From the NCBI GenBank assembly GCA_020026435.1, contig JAHHQK010000023.1, positions 1-32,171 on the forward strand: DNA of 32,171 nt, in the 5' to 3' direction. This DNA is from Alistipes sp. (GTDB lineage: Bacteria > Bacteroidota > Bacteroidia > Bacteroidales > Rikenellaceae). Below the pieces are notes generated by a model, which was not told where the DNA came from, made no database searches, and saw only the letters and a list, made by a program, of their open reading frames with translations. This document shows, in pieces, positions 14,563 through 22,571 of this stretch (positions within the stretch are counted from its first letter, which is position 1; every line of letters starts with the position of its first letter). The position numbers and the translations under genes are program-made.

Positions 14563-16836
14563 ATGGCTAACAAGATAAAATTACTGCCCGAGGTCGTCGC
14601 CAATCAGATCGCGGCGGGGGAGGTCGTCGAACGTCCCGCCTCGGTGGTGAAGGAGATGATGGAAAACGCCGTCGATGCGGGCGCCCGCACCGTGAAGGTC
14701 AACTTCAGGGAGGGTGGTAGCGAACTGATCCAGATTGTCGACGACGGTGAGGGTATGTCGCCCATCGATGCCCGCATGGCCTTCGACCGTCATGCCACCA
14801 GCAAGATCCGCTCGGTCGACGACATCTATGCCCTCCAGACCTTCGGATTCCGAGGCGAGGCCTTGGCGTCGATCGCCGCCATCGCCGAGGTGGAGTTGCG
14901 CTCGCGCCAGGAGGGCGACGAGCTGGGCACGATGACCGAGATCCGCGGCGGTGAGTTTGTGGGGCAGACACCCGTCATGTGCCCCGTGGGTTCGCAGTTC
15001 TTCGTGCGCAACCTCTTCTACAACGTGCCCGCCCGCCGCCGCTTCCTGGAGAAGCCCTCGACGTCGGCCACGCAGATCAAGAACGAATTCAAACGGGTGG
15101 CCCTGTGTTATCCCGACATCAGTTTCGAACTGTACTCCAACGACTCGATCGTCTATCGGCTGATGCCCGCCACGTTGGCCGGGCGTATTGTCGATGTGGT
15201 GGGCAACCACGTCAAGCACAACCTGTTGGATGTGAATGCCGACACTTCGATCGCCTCGGTGACGGGATATATCGGCCGGCCGGCCGCCGCCAAACTGCGC
15301 AACTCGGAGCAGTATTTCTTTGTCAACGGACGATACTTCACGAGTCCCTACCTGGCGAGTGCCATCATGAAGGCCTACGAGAAGCTGATTCCGGCCAACA
15401 CCAAGCCCTCGTTCTTCCTCTATCTGAGGATCGACACCACACGCATCGACGTCAATGTCCATCCCCACAAGACCCAGATCAAGTTCACGGACGAGGAGGC
15501 CGTATGGCAGATCATCAATGCCGCCGTGAGGGAGACGCTGGCCAAGACGGGTGCCGTCCCGATGATGGATTTCGACAATACGGACTCCATCGAGATCCCC
15601 GTCTTGTCGAAGGGCGCGGTCTACAACGAGCCGCGGGCCATGTCGAACAGCAGCTACAACCCCTTTAGTGACGAATATATCGACACCTCGGCCTTCAATC
15701 CCGATGTCGATTTCACGGGATTCGACCTCCCGGCAGGTCGGCCTGCTCCGGCGGGCGTGTCGTTTGGCGGGGAGGAGACCGATATTCCTTCGGCCGACAT
15801 CCCCTCTCAAGGGGCGGATGACAACGGTGAGGATCACGTGGAATTTGTCTCGGGAGAGGCCTTTCACGACGGGGTGAAGATGTCTCTGGCTGCCGATGTG
15901 GCCTCTTCGGAGGAGGAGGAACTCGCCCCCTGGAAGAACCTCGGCGCAGGCGGGGAGCGGTCTTCCCGTACGCCCCGCGTGGATGCGGAGTCCGTGTCCG
16001 ACATCTATTCTTCGGTCGGGGTGGCAGGCCTGCGGAGTCCGGGCAGCCCGATGGGAAAAACAGGATTCACGGCGGGAAAAGGCCGCGGACAGAGTCTGAA
16101 GGATCTGCTGCCGATCGTGGATACGGAGGAGGAGACACCCCGTGAGGATTTCGAGGAGTTTGACTCCGATTCTTCATTTGAGGAGTTCGCGTCGGGCGGG
16201 GAATCGTCGCTCGAATTTGTGGACGTGGACGATGAGGGCGGCTTGCAGCAGAGCCTCGATCTGGATCACCGTCCCCAATTCAGCAACATCATGCCGCTGG
16301 GCGGAGGTTGCGTCGCCGCATTGCTGGGCGCACGGCTCGTGGTGGTCGACGCCCGCCGCGCCCGCGAGAGAATCCTCTATGAGGACTACATGAGGATGCT
16401 GGGCCACGGATCGTCGGTGAGCCAGCAGCTGCTCTTCCCCGAGCGTCTGCTCCTCTCGAAGGAGGAGTATGAGCGGATGGAGGAGCATGCCGTGGATTTC
16501 GCCTCGCTGGGCTTCGACCTTGAGTTCGAGGACGGAGAGGCCGTCGAGGTGAAGGGCACGCCGGCCGATATGCCGGCCGATGCGGTGGACCAGTTGTTGT
16601 TCGAGCTGTTGCAGGCCTTCTCCTCACCGGTTGACCGCGAGGAGCTGCGCCGCGACCGGATCGCCACGGCCATGGCTCGCCAGGCATCGCGCAGTGTGCC
16701 GCGCGTGCTGCACCCCCAGGAGGCCGAGAGCCTGCTCAAGCAGCTCGCCGCCACCGAGAACTTCAGTTTCTCGCCCTCGGGAAAGGCCGTGCTGGCCGAA
16801 ATCACGACGGAAGATATTCGCATGAAGTTGGGTTGA
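14563..16836 (+). CDS. mutL: DNA mismatch repair protein MutL
   Basis: A 757-residue MutL. The GHKL ATPase and transducer domains (1 to about 335) are complete: NQIAAGEVVERPASVVKE, the metal-binding helix ENAVDAGA, DDGEGM, and FGFRGEALASI. An unusually acidic low-complexity linker follows (about 350-575). The C-terminal dimerisation domain (about 580-757) is recognisable, but the endonuclease motif DQHAxxExxxxE is changed to D596-A-R-R-A-R-E-R-I-L-Y-E607, and the metal motif CPHGRP is changed to S-P-S-G-K-A (737-742). On family knowledge this suggests no nicking activity; mismatch-signalling ATPase functions look intact. The start ATG directly follows the stop of the small membrane protein gene. 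Confidence 0.95.
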   Translation: MANKIKLLPEVVANQIAAGEVVERPASVVKEMMENAVDAGARTVKVNFREGGSELIQIVDDGEGMSPIDARMAFDRHATSKIRSVDDIYALQTFGFRGEALASIAAIAEVELRSRQEGDELGTMTEIRGGEFVGQTPVMCPVGSQFFVRNLFYNVPARRRFLEKPSTSATQIKNEFKRVALCYPDISFELYSNDSIVYRLMPATLAGRIVDVVGNHVKHNLLDVNADTSIASVTGYIGRPAAAKLRNSEQYFFVNGRYFTSPYLASAIMKAYEKLIPANTKPSFFLYLRIDTTRIDVNVHPHKTQIKFTDEEAVWQIINAAVRETLAKTGAVPMMDFDNTDSIEIPVLSKGAVYNEPRAMSNSSYNPFSDEYIDTSAFNPDVDFTGFDLPAGRPAPAGVSFGGEETDIPSADIPSQGADDNGEDHVEFVSGEAFHDGVKMSLAADVASSEEEELAPWKNLGAGGERSSRTPRVDAESVSDIYSSVGVAGLRSPGSPMGKTGFTAGKGRGQSLKDLLPIVDTEEETPREDFEEFDSDSSFEEFASGGESSLEFVDVDDEGGLQQSLDLDHRPQFSNIMPLGGGCVAALLGARLVVVDARRARERILYEDYMRMLGHGSSVSQQLLFPERLLLSKEEYERMEEHAVDFASLGFDLEFEDGEAVEVKGTPADMPADAVDQLLFELLQAFSSPVDREELRRDRIATAMARQASRSVPRVLHPQEAESLLKQLAATENFSFSPSGKAVLAEITTEDIRMKLG

Positions 16837-16859
16837 TCCGTCGAAAAAAACTATCTTTG
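16828..16859 (+). promoter_or_regulatory. Promoter of the rhomboid / EEP unit
   Basis: TTG (16828-16830), 21 bases, then a perfect TATCTTTG (16852-16859). The rhomboid ATG is 27 bases further on. The -33 part overlaps the end of mutL. Confidence 0.75.
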
Positions 16860-16886
16860 TGACCATAAAAAATAAGATAAAAAGTT

Positions 16887-17492
16887 ATGAATCCTAATTT
16901 CAGTACCCCGCCCGTGGTCAAGAATCTGATCATCATCAACGTGCTGGTCTATATGGCCATGGCAATGTTGCCGATCGGATATGCCATCGAGCAGTACGGA
17001 GCCCTGTCGCTGGGAGTACCCTACGCTTTCCATACCTATCAGTTCATCTCCTATATGTTCCTCCATGCCAATTTCGAGCATCTGTTCTTCAATATGTTCG
17101 CGCTGTGGATGTTTGGACGTACACTGGAGTATGAACTCGGATCGCAGCGTTTTTTGACCTACTATGTGGTCTGCGGCGTGGGTGCGGCCCTCATTCAGTA
17201 CCTCACGGCCCTGGTGTTGGGCGAGCTGCCCTTGTTCCTGGTCGGTGCATCGGGCGCGGTGATGGGTCTTCTGGTCGCCTTCGGGGTGATGCATCCCAAT
17301 GCCGTCATCATGCTGCTCATCCCTCCTGTCCCGATGAAGGCCAAATGGTTCGTGATCATCTACGCCGTCATCGAGCTGTTCCTCGGATGGAGAGGTCAGG
17401 GTCACGTGGCCCACTTTGCCCACGTGGGCGGTATGTTGTGGGGATTTGCCCTGCTGCACTGGTGGAAACGTCGGGGTAAGATCTTCTTTTAG
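16887..17492 (+). CDS. Rhomboid-family intramembrane serine protease
   Basis: A 201-residue polytopic membrane protein with about six hydrophobic segments, the minimal bacterial rhomboid size. The catalytic serine is S122 in GASGAV and the histidine is H179 in HVGGMLWG, which fits HxxGxxxG. The HANFEHLFFNM segment (60-70) matches the conserved HxxxN region. Rhomboids cut transmembrane substrates within the membrane; the substrate cannot be told. It has its own promoter and is followed after three bases by the EEP gene; from memory, rhomboid and EEP genes are often neighbours in Bacteroidales. Confidence 0.93.
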   Translation: MNPNFSTPPVVKNLIIINVLVYMAMAMLPIGYAIEQYGALSLGVPYAFHTYQFISYMFLHANFEHLFFNMFALWMFGRTLEYELGSQRFLTYYVVCGVGAALIQYLTALVLGELPLFLVGASGAVMGLLVAFGVMHPNAVIMLLIPPVPMKAKWFVIIYAVIELFLGWRGQGHVAHFAHVGGMLWGFALLHWWKRRGKIFF

Positions 17493-17495
17493 AGC

Positions 17496-18644
17496 ATGGA
17501 GTCCTATTATTCGGATTACGGATCGTCGAAACGCGTGCGGCGCAATGTGCTGATGTGGCTCGTCGACGGGGTGATGACCCTCCTCTCGGTCGTAGCGGCC
17601 GTGGCGATGTCCCTCACGCTACTCGTGCCTTATATCAACCCCACGCGTCTGTGGGTTCTGCCCCTGCTGGGGCTGGGCGCACCGGTGGTCTATGTCGTGA
17701 CGGTGATCCTGGCCCTGTACTGGATCATCCGCTGGAGGTGGCTGCGTGCGGGGGTGATGCTGGGACTCACGATCCTGGGATTCTTCAAGGTCTCGCTGTT
17801 CTTCCGGCCCGAATTCCGCCGCAATTATGGCGAGGAGTCCTTCGGAAGGGGTACGTTCAAGGTGATGACCTACAACGTGCGCAGTTTCTACAACGATCAG
17901 GGGCAGTCGAGTGTCGACGATGTGATGAACCTCATCGCGGAGGTCGATCCCGACATCGTGTGCCTCCAGGAGTTCAACACACGCCTGGCCCGGGGCCGCG
18001 AAAGTTTCGAGAAGATCGGCGAGAAGTACGAGACGCGTTTCTTCACGCGTCCCCACAAGAAGGGCGATAGCATAGTCCCTGCGCCGATGTGCATACTGAG
18101 CAAATACCGCATCCTGCGATCGGGCGAGATCCTCTCGCCGCGCACGTCGGTGTGGGTTGATCTGCGGGTGGGGGAGGACACGCTCCGGGTTTTCAACAAC
18201 CACCTCCTGTCGACGGCCATCAACCGCTCGGACGATGAATTCATCACGCGCGGAGGTCTGTTTGCCAACAATGACACGCTCCGCGACGAGAAGGTGAGGA
18301 GCATCTTCCGCCGGGTGCACGATAACAGTGTACTGCGTGCCGCCCAGGTCGACTCCATCGCCACGGAGATCCGCTCCACGCGGCTCAAACACATCGTGTG
18401 CGGCGACTTCAACGACACGCCCATGTCGTATGTCTACCGCACGATGGCCCACGGCATGAAGGACGCCTTCAGCGAGTGTGGATCGGGGTATTCGCACACG
18501 TTCCGCGGTTTTTTCAACACCCTGCGCATCGACTTCGTGTTGCGTTCCGAGGAGCTGGAGGCGCTTTCCTACGAGGTGCTGCCCGTCGATTTCTCGGACC
18601 ACCGACCCGTGGTGGTGCGGATGATCAAAACGACACTTAATTAA
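17496..18644 (+). CDS. Membrane-anchored endonuclease/exonuclease/phosphatase-family protein
   Basis: A 382-residue protein. Three hydrophobic segments (about 23-46, 52-76 and 85-103) anchor it. The rest is an EEP (DNase I-like) domain with N127 in MTYNVRSF, E159 in CLQEFN, D304 and N306 in GDFNDTP, and D368-H369 in SDHRP, the full catalytic set. The family includes nucleases, sphingomyelinases and inositol phosphatases; a catalytic domain on the outer face of the membrane is likely and favours a phosphodiesterase or phosphatase, but the substrate is unknown. It starts three bases after the rhomboid stop and is cotranscribed with it. Confidence 0.88.
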   Translation: MESYYSDYGSSKRVRRNVLMWLVDGVMTLLSVVAAVAMSLTLLVPYINPTRLWVLPLLGLGAPVVYVVTVILALYWIIRWRWLRAGVMLGLTILGFFKVSLFFRPEFRRNYGEESFGRGTFKVMTYNVRSFYNDQGQSSVDDVMNLIAEVDPDIVCLQEFNTRLARGRESFEKIGEKYETRFFTRPHKKGDSIVPAPMCILSKYRILRSGEILSPRTSVWVDLRVGEDTLRVFNNHLLSTAINRSDDEFITRGGLFANNDTLRDEKVRSIFRRVHDNSVLRAAQVDSIATEIRSTRLKHIVCGDFNDTPMSYVYRTMAHGMKDAFSECGSGYSHTFRGFFNTLRIDFVLRSEELEALSYEVLPVDFSDHRPVVVRMIKTTLN

Positions 18645-18667
18645 CAAACCACAAAATAAGAAGCACT

Positions 18668-19117
18668 ATGATTTTTGATTCTTTGAAAAATGCGGCTCTC
18701 TACTACGGTGTAAGCCCGCGCCTGCAGAAGGCTTTTGAATTGGTTGCGGCTCAGGACTGGACGTCGGTCGAGCCGGGAATCCACGAGTTGGACGGCCGCG
18801 ACATCTTCGTGAATGTCGTTGAGCGCGAGTTGAAGAAGCGCGAGGACGCCAAACTGGAGGTGCACAACGAGTATATCGACATCCAGATCCTCGTATCGGG
18901 TAAGGAGGAGTCGTTCGGTTGGAGCGAGCGCAAAGACCTGACCCAGCCCCAGGCCGACTTCAACGAGGAGAAGGACATACAGTTCTTCGACGATGTTCCC
19001 CAGACCTACTACACGCTCAAACCCGGTCAGTTCACCATCCTCCTGCCCGAGGACGGTCACGCTCCCATGGTCGGCGAGGGTCCCATTCGCAAGATCATCG
19101 TCAAGGTGCGCAAATAA
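18668..19117 (+). CDS. YhcH/YjgK/YiaL-family protein
   Basis: A 149-residue protein matching the YhcH/YjgK/YiaL (DUF386) family over its full length: start MIFDSL, LEVHNEYIDIQILVSG with a conserved His/Glu, a central ERKDL..DFNEEKDI segment, and FTILLPEDGHAPM near the end. The fold is a cupin-like beta barrel with a metal site, and members are linked to sugar handling such as anomerisation of sialic or related sugars. No sugar operon surrounds it here, so the substrate is open. It lies 23 bases after the EEP gene and no promoter is evident, so readthrough is likely; a terminator follows. Confidence 0.9.
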   Translation: MIFDSLKNAALYYGVSPRLQKAFELVAAQDWTSVEPGIHELDGRDIFVNVVERELKKREDAKLEVHNEYIDIQILVSGKEESFGWSERKDLTQPQADFNEEKDIQFFDDVPQTYYTLKPGQFTILLPEDGHAPMVGEGPIRKIIVKVRK

Positions 19118-19183
19118 TTTGCCCCGACACCCTGTTTTATCGCCCTCTGCCCTCCTCTCATGAGGTCGGGCGGCGGCTTGGAC

Positions 19184-19224
19184 AAACAGCCCTGCATTTT
19201 GAGGATGCGGGGCTGGTTTGTTTT
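19184..19224 (+). terminator. Rho-independent terminator after the YhcH-family gene
   Basis: ACAGCCCTGCAT-type arm (19187-19197) pairs with 19205-19215 in eleven pairs including one G-T, around a seven-base loop. The stem extends past one mismatch, and the tail is TTTGTTTT. Confidence 0.85.
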
Positions 19225-19467
19225 CGGGGGAGAGAATGCAAGAAGTAGCTGGTGGATAAATTTTATGTCTGAATCACGAAGAGGCGGTGTCCGCATTGCG
19301 GAGTCTGGGCGATATACGTCGGAGAGGGGGCTGCTTCCTCTTTTGAGGAAAATTCGATTCTCCCACGGGTGGACTCAGACCCTTTTACGGATAGAATCAG
19401 CCCCTCGCGGAGGGTAACGAGGTAATAAAAGAGGGTGTGTCGGCCGACAAAAGAGGGGTATGGGCCG
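19225..19467. other. Noncoding spacer between convergent units
   Basis: About 240 bases with no credible ORF. There are small imperfect hairpins (for example CCGCATTGCGG near 19291-19301) and repeated GAGGG/AAAGAGG phrases toward 19430-19475. A T-loop-like string TTCGATTCTCCC is present without a matching stem, so it is not a tRNA. Confidence 0.5.
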
Positions 19468-19502
19468 AAAAAGAGGGAGACCGCTTTGTGAGCGGTCTCC
19501 CT
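19468..19502 (-). terminator. Rho-independent terminator of gdhA
   Basis: Eleven perfect pairs (19475-19485 with 19491-19501) around a five-base loop. On the minus strand the hairpin is followed by CTTTTT. The + strand side also has a short T-run, so it may work weakly in both directions. Confidence 0.9.
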
Positions 19503-19561
19503 TTATGCTCCCCGTAGCGGCAGGGTGTGTCGGGCGGGGAATTTTGGATTTTCAGGTTCGA

Positions 19562-20902
19562 TTAGATGATACCCTGTTCGAGCATAGCCTCGGCAACCTT
19601 CATGAAGCCGGCGATGTTGGCACCCTTCACGTAGTCGATGTGACCGTCGGGCTGCTGGCCGTACTTCACGCAAGCCTCGTGGATGCTCTGCATGATGAAG
19701 TGGAGTTTCTCGTCGACCTCGGCGCCTGCCCACGACAGGTGCATGCAGTTCTGCGTCATCTCCAGACCCGAAGTGGCTACACCACCTGCGTTGACGGCCT
19801 TACCCGGAGCGAAGAGAATGCCGGCCTGCTGGAATGCGTGGATGGCCTCGGGCGTACAACCCATGTTCGAGACCTCGGCAACACACCAGGTACCGTTCTT
19901 CAGCAGTTCGGCGGCGTCGTCACCGTTGAGCTCGTTCTGGAATGCACACGGCAGGGCGATGTCGCAGGGAACGCTCCAAGCCTTCTTGCCGGGGATGAAT
20001 GTAGCGTCGGGGAACTTCTCGGCGAAGGGAGCCACGACGTTCTTGTTCGAGGCACGCAGTTCGAGCATGAAGGCCAGTTTCTCGGGGGTCATACCCTCGG
20101 GATTGAGGCACACGCCGTCGGGACCCGACAGAGCGATGACCTTGGCACCCAACTCGGTGGCTTTGGTGGCGGCACCCCAGGCAACGTTACCGAAGCCCGA
20201 GATGGCAATGCGTGCACCACGCAGGCTCTTGTTGGCCTTCTTGAGCATGTGTTCCGTGAAGTAGAGGGCACCGAATCCGGTAGCCTCGGGACGAAGGATC
20301 GAGCCTCCCCAGGTCATACCCTTACCCGTGAGGACACCTGTATGATATTTACGAGCGAGTTTCTGATACATTCCGTTCAGGAAGCCGATTTCGCGGCCGC
20401 CGCAACCTACGTCACCGGCGGGAATGTCGGTATCGACACCGATATTCTGCCACAACTCGGTCATGAAGGCTTGGCAGAAGCGCATGATTTCGGCAGGCGA
20501 CTTGCCCACGGGGTCGAAGTCCGAACCGCCCTTACCGCCACCCATCGGGAGTGTGGTGAGTGCGTTCTTGAAGGTCTGCTCGAAACCCAGGAACTTCAGC
20601 ATCGAGGGGTTCACTGCCTTATGGAAACGGATACCGCCTTTGTAAGGACCGATAGCGCTGTTGAACTGGACACGATAACCGAGGTTGGTCTGTACCTCGC
20701 CCTGGTCGTCGACCCACGTCACGCGGAAGGTGAAGATACGATCCGGCTCCACGATTCTTTCAACGATCTTGGCTTTCTCGAACTCGGGGTGCTGGTTGTA
20801 GACCTCCTCGATTGACTCGAGGACTTCGCGTACGGCCTGCAAATATTCACTTTCTCCGGGGTGCTTGCGTTCAAGATCCGCCATAATTTTGCTTACATTC
20901 AT
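19562..20902 (-). CDS. gdhA: Glutamate dehydrogenase, hexameric (GdhA type)
   Basis: A 446-residue enzyme of the Glu/Leu/Phe/Val dehydrogenase family, the size of NADP-type hexameric GdhA. The substrate-binding region holds GPYKGGIRFH (85-94) and the active-site lysine region PMGGGKGGSDFDP (119-131). The Rossmann half has AISGFGNVAWGAA. It reversibly aminates 2-oxoglutarate to glutamate with ammonium, a main ammonium assimilation route in gut Bacteroidales. Coenzyme choice (NADPH) is inferred from subfamily length. The ATG at 20902 follows an A/T-rich leader with a TATATTTG element. It is a single-gene unit with its own terminator. Confidence 0.96.
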   Translation of the reverse strand: MNVSKIMADLERKHPGESEYLQAVREVLESIEEVYNQHPEFEKAKIVERIVEPDRIFTFRVTWVDDQGEVQTNLGYRVQFNSAIGPYKGGIRFHKAVNPSMLKFLGFEQTFKNALTTLPMGGGKGGSDFDPVGKSPAEIMRFCQAFMTELWQNIGVDTDIPAGDVGCGGREIGFLNGMYQKLARKYHTGVLTGKGMTWGGSILRPEATGFGALYFTEHMLKKANKSLRGARIAISGFGNVAWGAATKATELGAKVIALSGPDGVCLNPEGMTPEKLAFMLELRASNKNVVAPFAEKFPDATFIPGKKAWSVPCDIALPCAFQNELNGDDAAELLKNGTWCVAEVSNMGCTPEAIHAFQQAGILFAPGKAVNAGGVATSGLEMTQNCMHLSWAGAEVDEKLHFIMQSIHEACVKYGQQPDGHIDYVKGANIAGFMKVAEAMLEQGII

Positions 20903-20937
20903 AGCGATGAAGTTTTAAAAGGTTGATAGATTTGATA

Positions 20938-20945
20938 CAAATATA
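20938..20945 (-). promoter_or_regulatory. -7 promoter element TATATTTG of gdhA
   Basis: The minus strand reads TATATTTG, 35 bases before the gdhA ATG. No TTG at the expected -33 distance, so the promoter may depend on an activator or be weak. Confidence 0.55.
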
Positions 20946-21197
20946 AAAATATTTCTAATAGATTGTAACTTATTTTGCGAATATTTTTGGATTGTTTTTA
21001 ATATATTATTTTAATAAATGGGGTTTTCGAGCGGGGTTTTGTGGAGTGGGGTGGTTAATTAATAATTTTATTAATTCGGATACCTATAATTATTAAACGG
21101 GGCGAAGGCAGGGAAAGGAGGCGGGGCGGTCGTCGGATGAAAACCCGGAAGGGGGAGGCGGGAGAGCAGGCGATGGGGCGGCGAATATCCGCTTTTT
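20946..21197. other. Noncoding divergent spacer between gdhA and the GNAT-like gene
   Basis: About 250 bases. The gdhA-proximal part is A/T-rich and contains the palindrome listed separately. From 21097 to 21183 it becomes G-rich on the + strand (runs such as ggggcgg, gggggagg). No ORF is supported. Confidence 0.6.
21057..21076. repeat. A/T palindrome upstream of gdhA
   Basis: AATTAATA (21057-21064) and TATTAATT (21069-21076) form a perfect eight-base inverted repeat with spacer ATTT, about 110 bases upstream of the gdhA -7 element. It could be a regulator site or simply A/T-rich background. Confidence 0.4.
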
Positions 21198-21230
21198 TTG
21201 ATCCATAATCAAAAAAAATAATTATCTTTG
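21198..21230 (+). promoter_or_regulatory. Promoter of the GNAT-like gene
   Basis: TTG (21198-21200), 22 bases, then a perfect TATCTTTG (21223-21230). Confidence 0.75.
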
Positions 21231-21269
21231 TTTGGATATATAGTATGGCAAATGATTAAAACAGATAAA

Positions 21270-22469
21270 ATGGCAAAATACACACTGCAAGAGGTCACTT
21301 CGTCGGGCCTGATCAGAGAATGGATCGATTTCCCGAAACGTCTTTACAAGGGCAACCGCAATTGGGTGTGCCCCCTCGATAACGATGTGCTGGAGGTCTT
21401 CGATCCCAGGCAGAACGACCTCTTTGCCGACGGTGAAGCCGCCCGATGGATCGTCCGTGACCAGACGGGGGCGGTTGTCGGACGTATCGCCGCCTTCTAC
21501 AACCGCGAGAAAGCCGCCCTGGAGGAGCAACCCACCGGCGGATGCGGTTTCTTCGAGTCGATCGATTCGCAGGAGGTGGCCAATTCGCTGTTCGACGCCG
21601 CACGCCTGTGGCTCGCGGCCCGCGGAATGGAGGCTATGGACGGCCCGATCAACTTTGGACAGCGACGCGACTGGTGGGGCCTTCTGGTCGAGGGATTCGA
21701 GTTCCAGCCCCTCTACAAGAACCCCTACAACCCGCCCTATTACAAGGATCTGTTCGAGAACTACGGTTTCAAGAACTACTTCAACCAGCACAGCTTCATC
21801 TGGAGGGTCAACGCCTCGGAGGCCAACAAACAGATCTTTGCGCGTGCCGAGCGTCTGTACACCATCCCCGGCTACCACGTCGAGAATATCGACATGGACA
21901 ACCTGGAGGAGGCTGCCGAGAACTTCCGCGTGATCTACAACAAGGCCTGGGCCCTCTTTTCGGGTGTGAAGCCCATGACCCACGAGGAGGCCTTGCAGAT
22001 CATGCACACCATGAAGCCGATCATCGACCCCAACATCATCTTCTTCGCCTATTTCCACGACGAACCCATCGGATTCTTCATCACCGTCCCCGACCTGAAC
22101 CGTCTGATCGGCAAGTTCAACGGCAAGTTCGGCTTGTGGCAGAAGATCCAGCTGATGTGGAACCTCAAGGTGCGCAAGTCGTGCGACCGTGTCTTCGGCA
22201 TCATCTTCGGCATCGCTCCCGAGTTCCACGGCAAGGGTGTGGAGTCGGCCATCATGGTCAAGTACTGGCAGTACATCGAGCAGACGAAGAACCCCTACAA
22301 GTCGATGGAGCTGGCTTGGATCGGCGATTTCAATCCCGTGATGAACCGCATGATCGAGACCTACGTCTGCGCCGAGCGGCACAAGGTCCACACCACCTAC
22401 CGCTATCTGTTCGATCGCGAGAAGGAGTTCCACCGCTGCCCGCGTCTGGGTATCAAGCGCCGGGAGTAG
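21270..22469 (+). CDS. GNAT-like N-acetyltransferase-fold protein of unknown substrate
   Basis: A 399-residue soluble protein, conserved in my recollection across Bacteroidetes but without a defined reaction. The N-terminal part (WIDFPKRLYKGNRNWVCPL) and the DGPINFGQRRDWWGLLVEGF segment are its most recognisable features. The C-terminal part (about 260-380: IGFFITVPDLNRLIGKFNG, then FGIAPEFHGKGVESAIM, then ELAWIGDFNPVMNRMIE) resembles the acetyl-CoA-binding half of GNAT enzymes. The ATG at 21270 was preferred because the promoter gives a start near 21237; an in-frame ATG at 21252 would add six residues. It is probably monocistronic, or followed by gcvT at a distance of 102 bases. Confidence 0.75.
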   Translation: MAKYTLQEVTSSGLIREWIDFPKRLYKGNRNWVCPLDNDVLEVFDPRQNDLFADGEAARWIVRDQTGAVVGRIAAFYNREKAALEEQPTGGCGFFESIDSQEVANSLFDAARLWLAARGMEAMDGPINFGQRRDWWGLLVEGFEFQPLYKNPYNPPYYKDLFENYGFKNYFNQHSFIWRVNASEANKQIFARAERLYTIPGYHVENIDMDNLEEAAENFRVIYNKAWALFSGVKPMTHEEALQIMHTMKPIIDPNIIFFAYFHDEPIGFFITVPDLNRLIGKFNGKFGLWQKIQLMWNLKVRKSCDRVFGIIFGIAPEFHGKGVESAIMVKYWQYIEQTKNPYKSMELAWIGDFNPVMNRMIETYVCAERHKVHTTYRYLFDREKEFHRCPRLGIKRRE

Positions 22470-22571
22470 AGACTGCCGTCCCCGAGGCCGGGCCTGAGTC
22501 GGGAGGGGTGCACCACCGCCCCTTTGCGTGAGGCCTGCCGGAAAGAAAGCATCACCTTAAAACTTCAAAAT

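Noticed and set aside
19340..19370. tRNA-like T-loop string TTCGATTCTCCC
   Set aside because: The five bases before the loop do not pair with those after it, and no anticodon arm or acceptor stem can be built.
22470..22571. Glycine riboswitch upstream of gcvT
   Set aside because: The 102-base spacer is too short for a typical tandem glycine riboswitch and none of its conserved core was seen.
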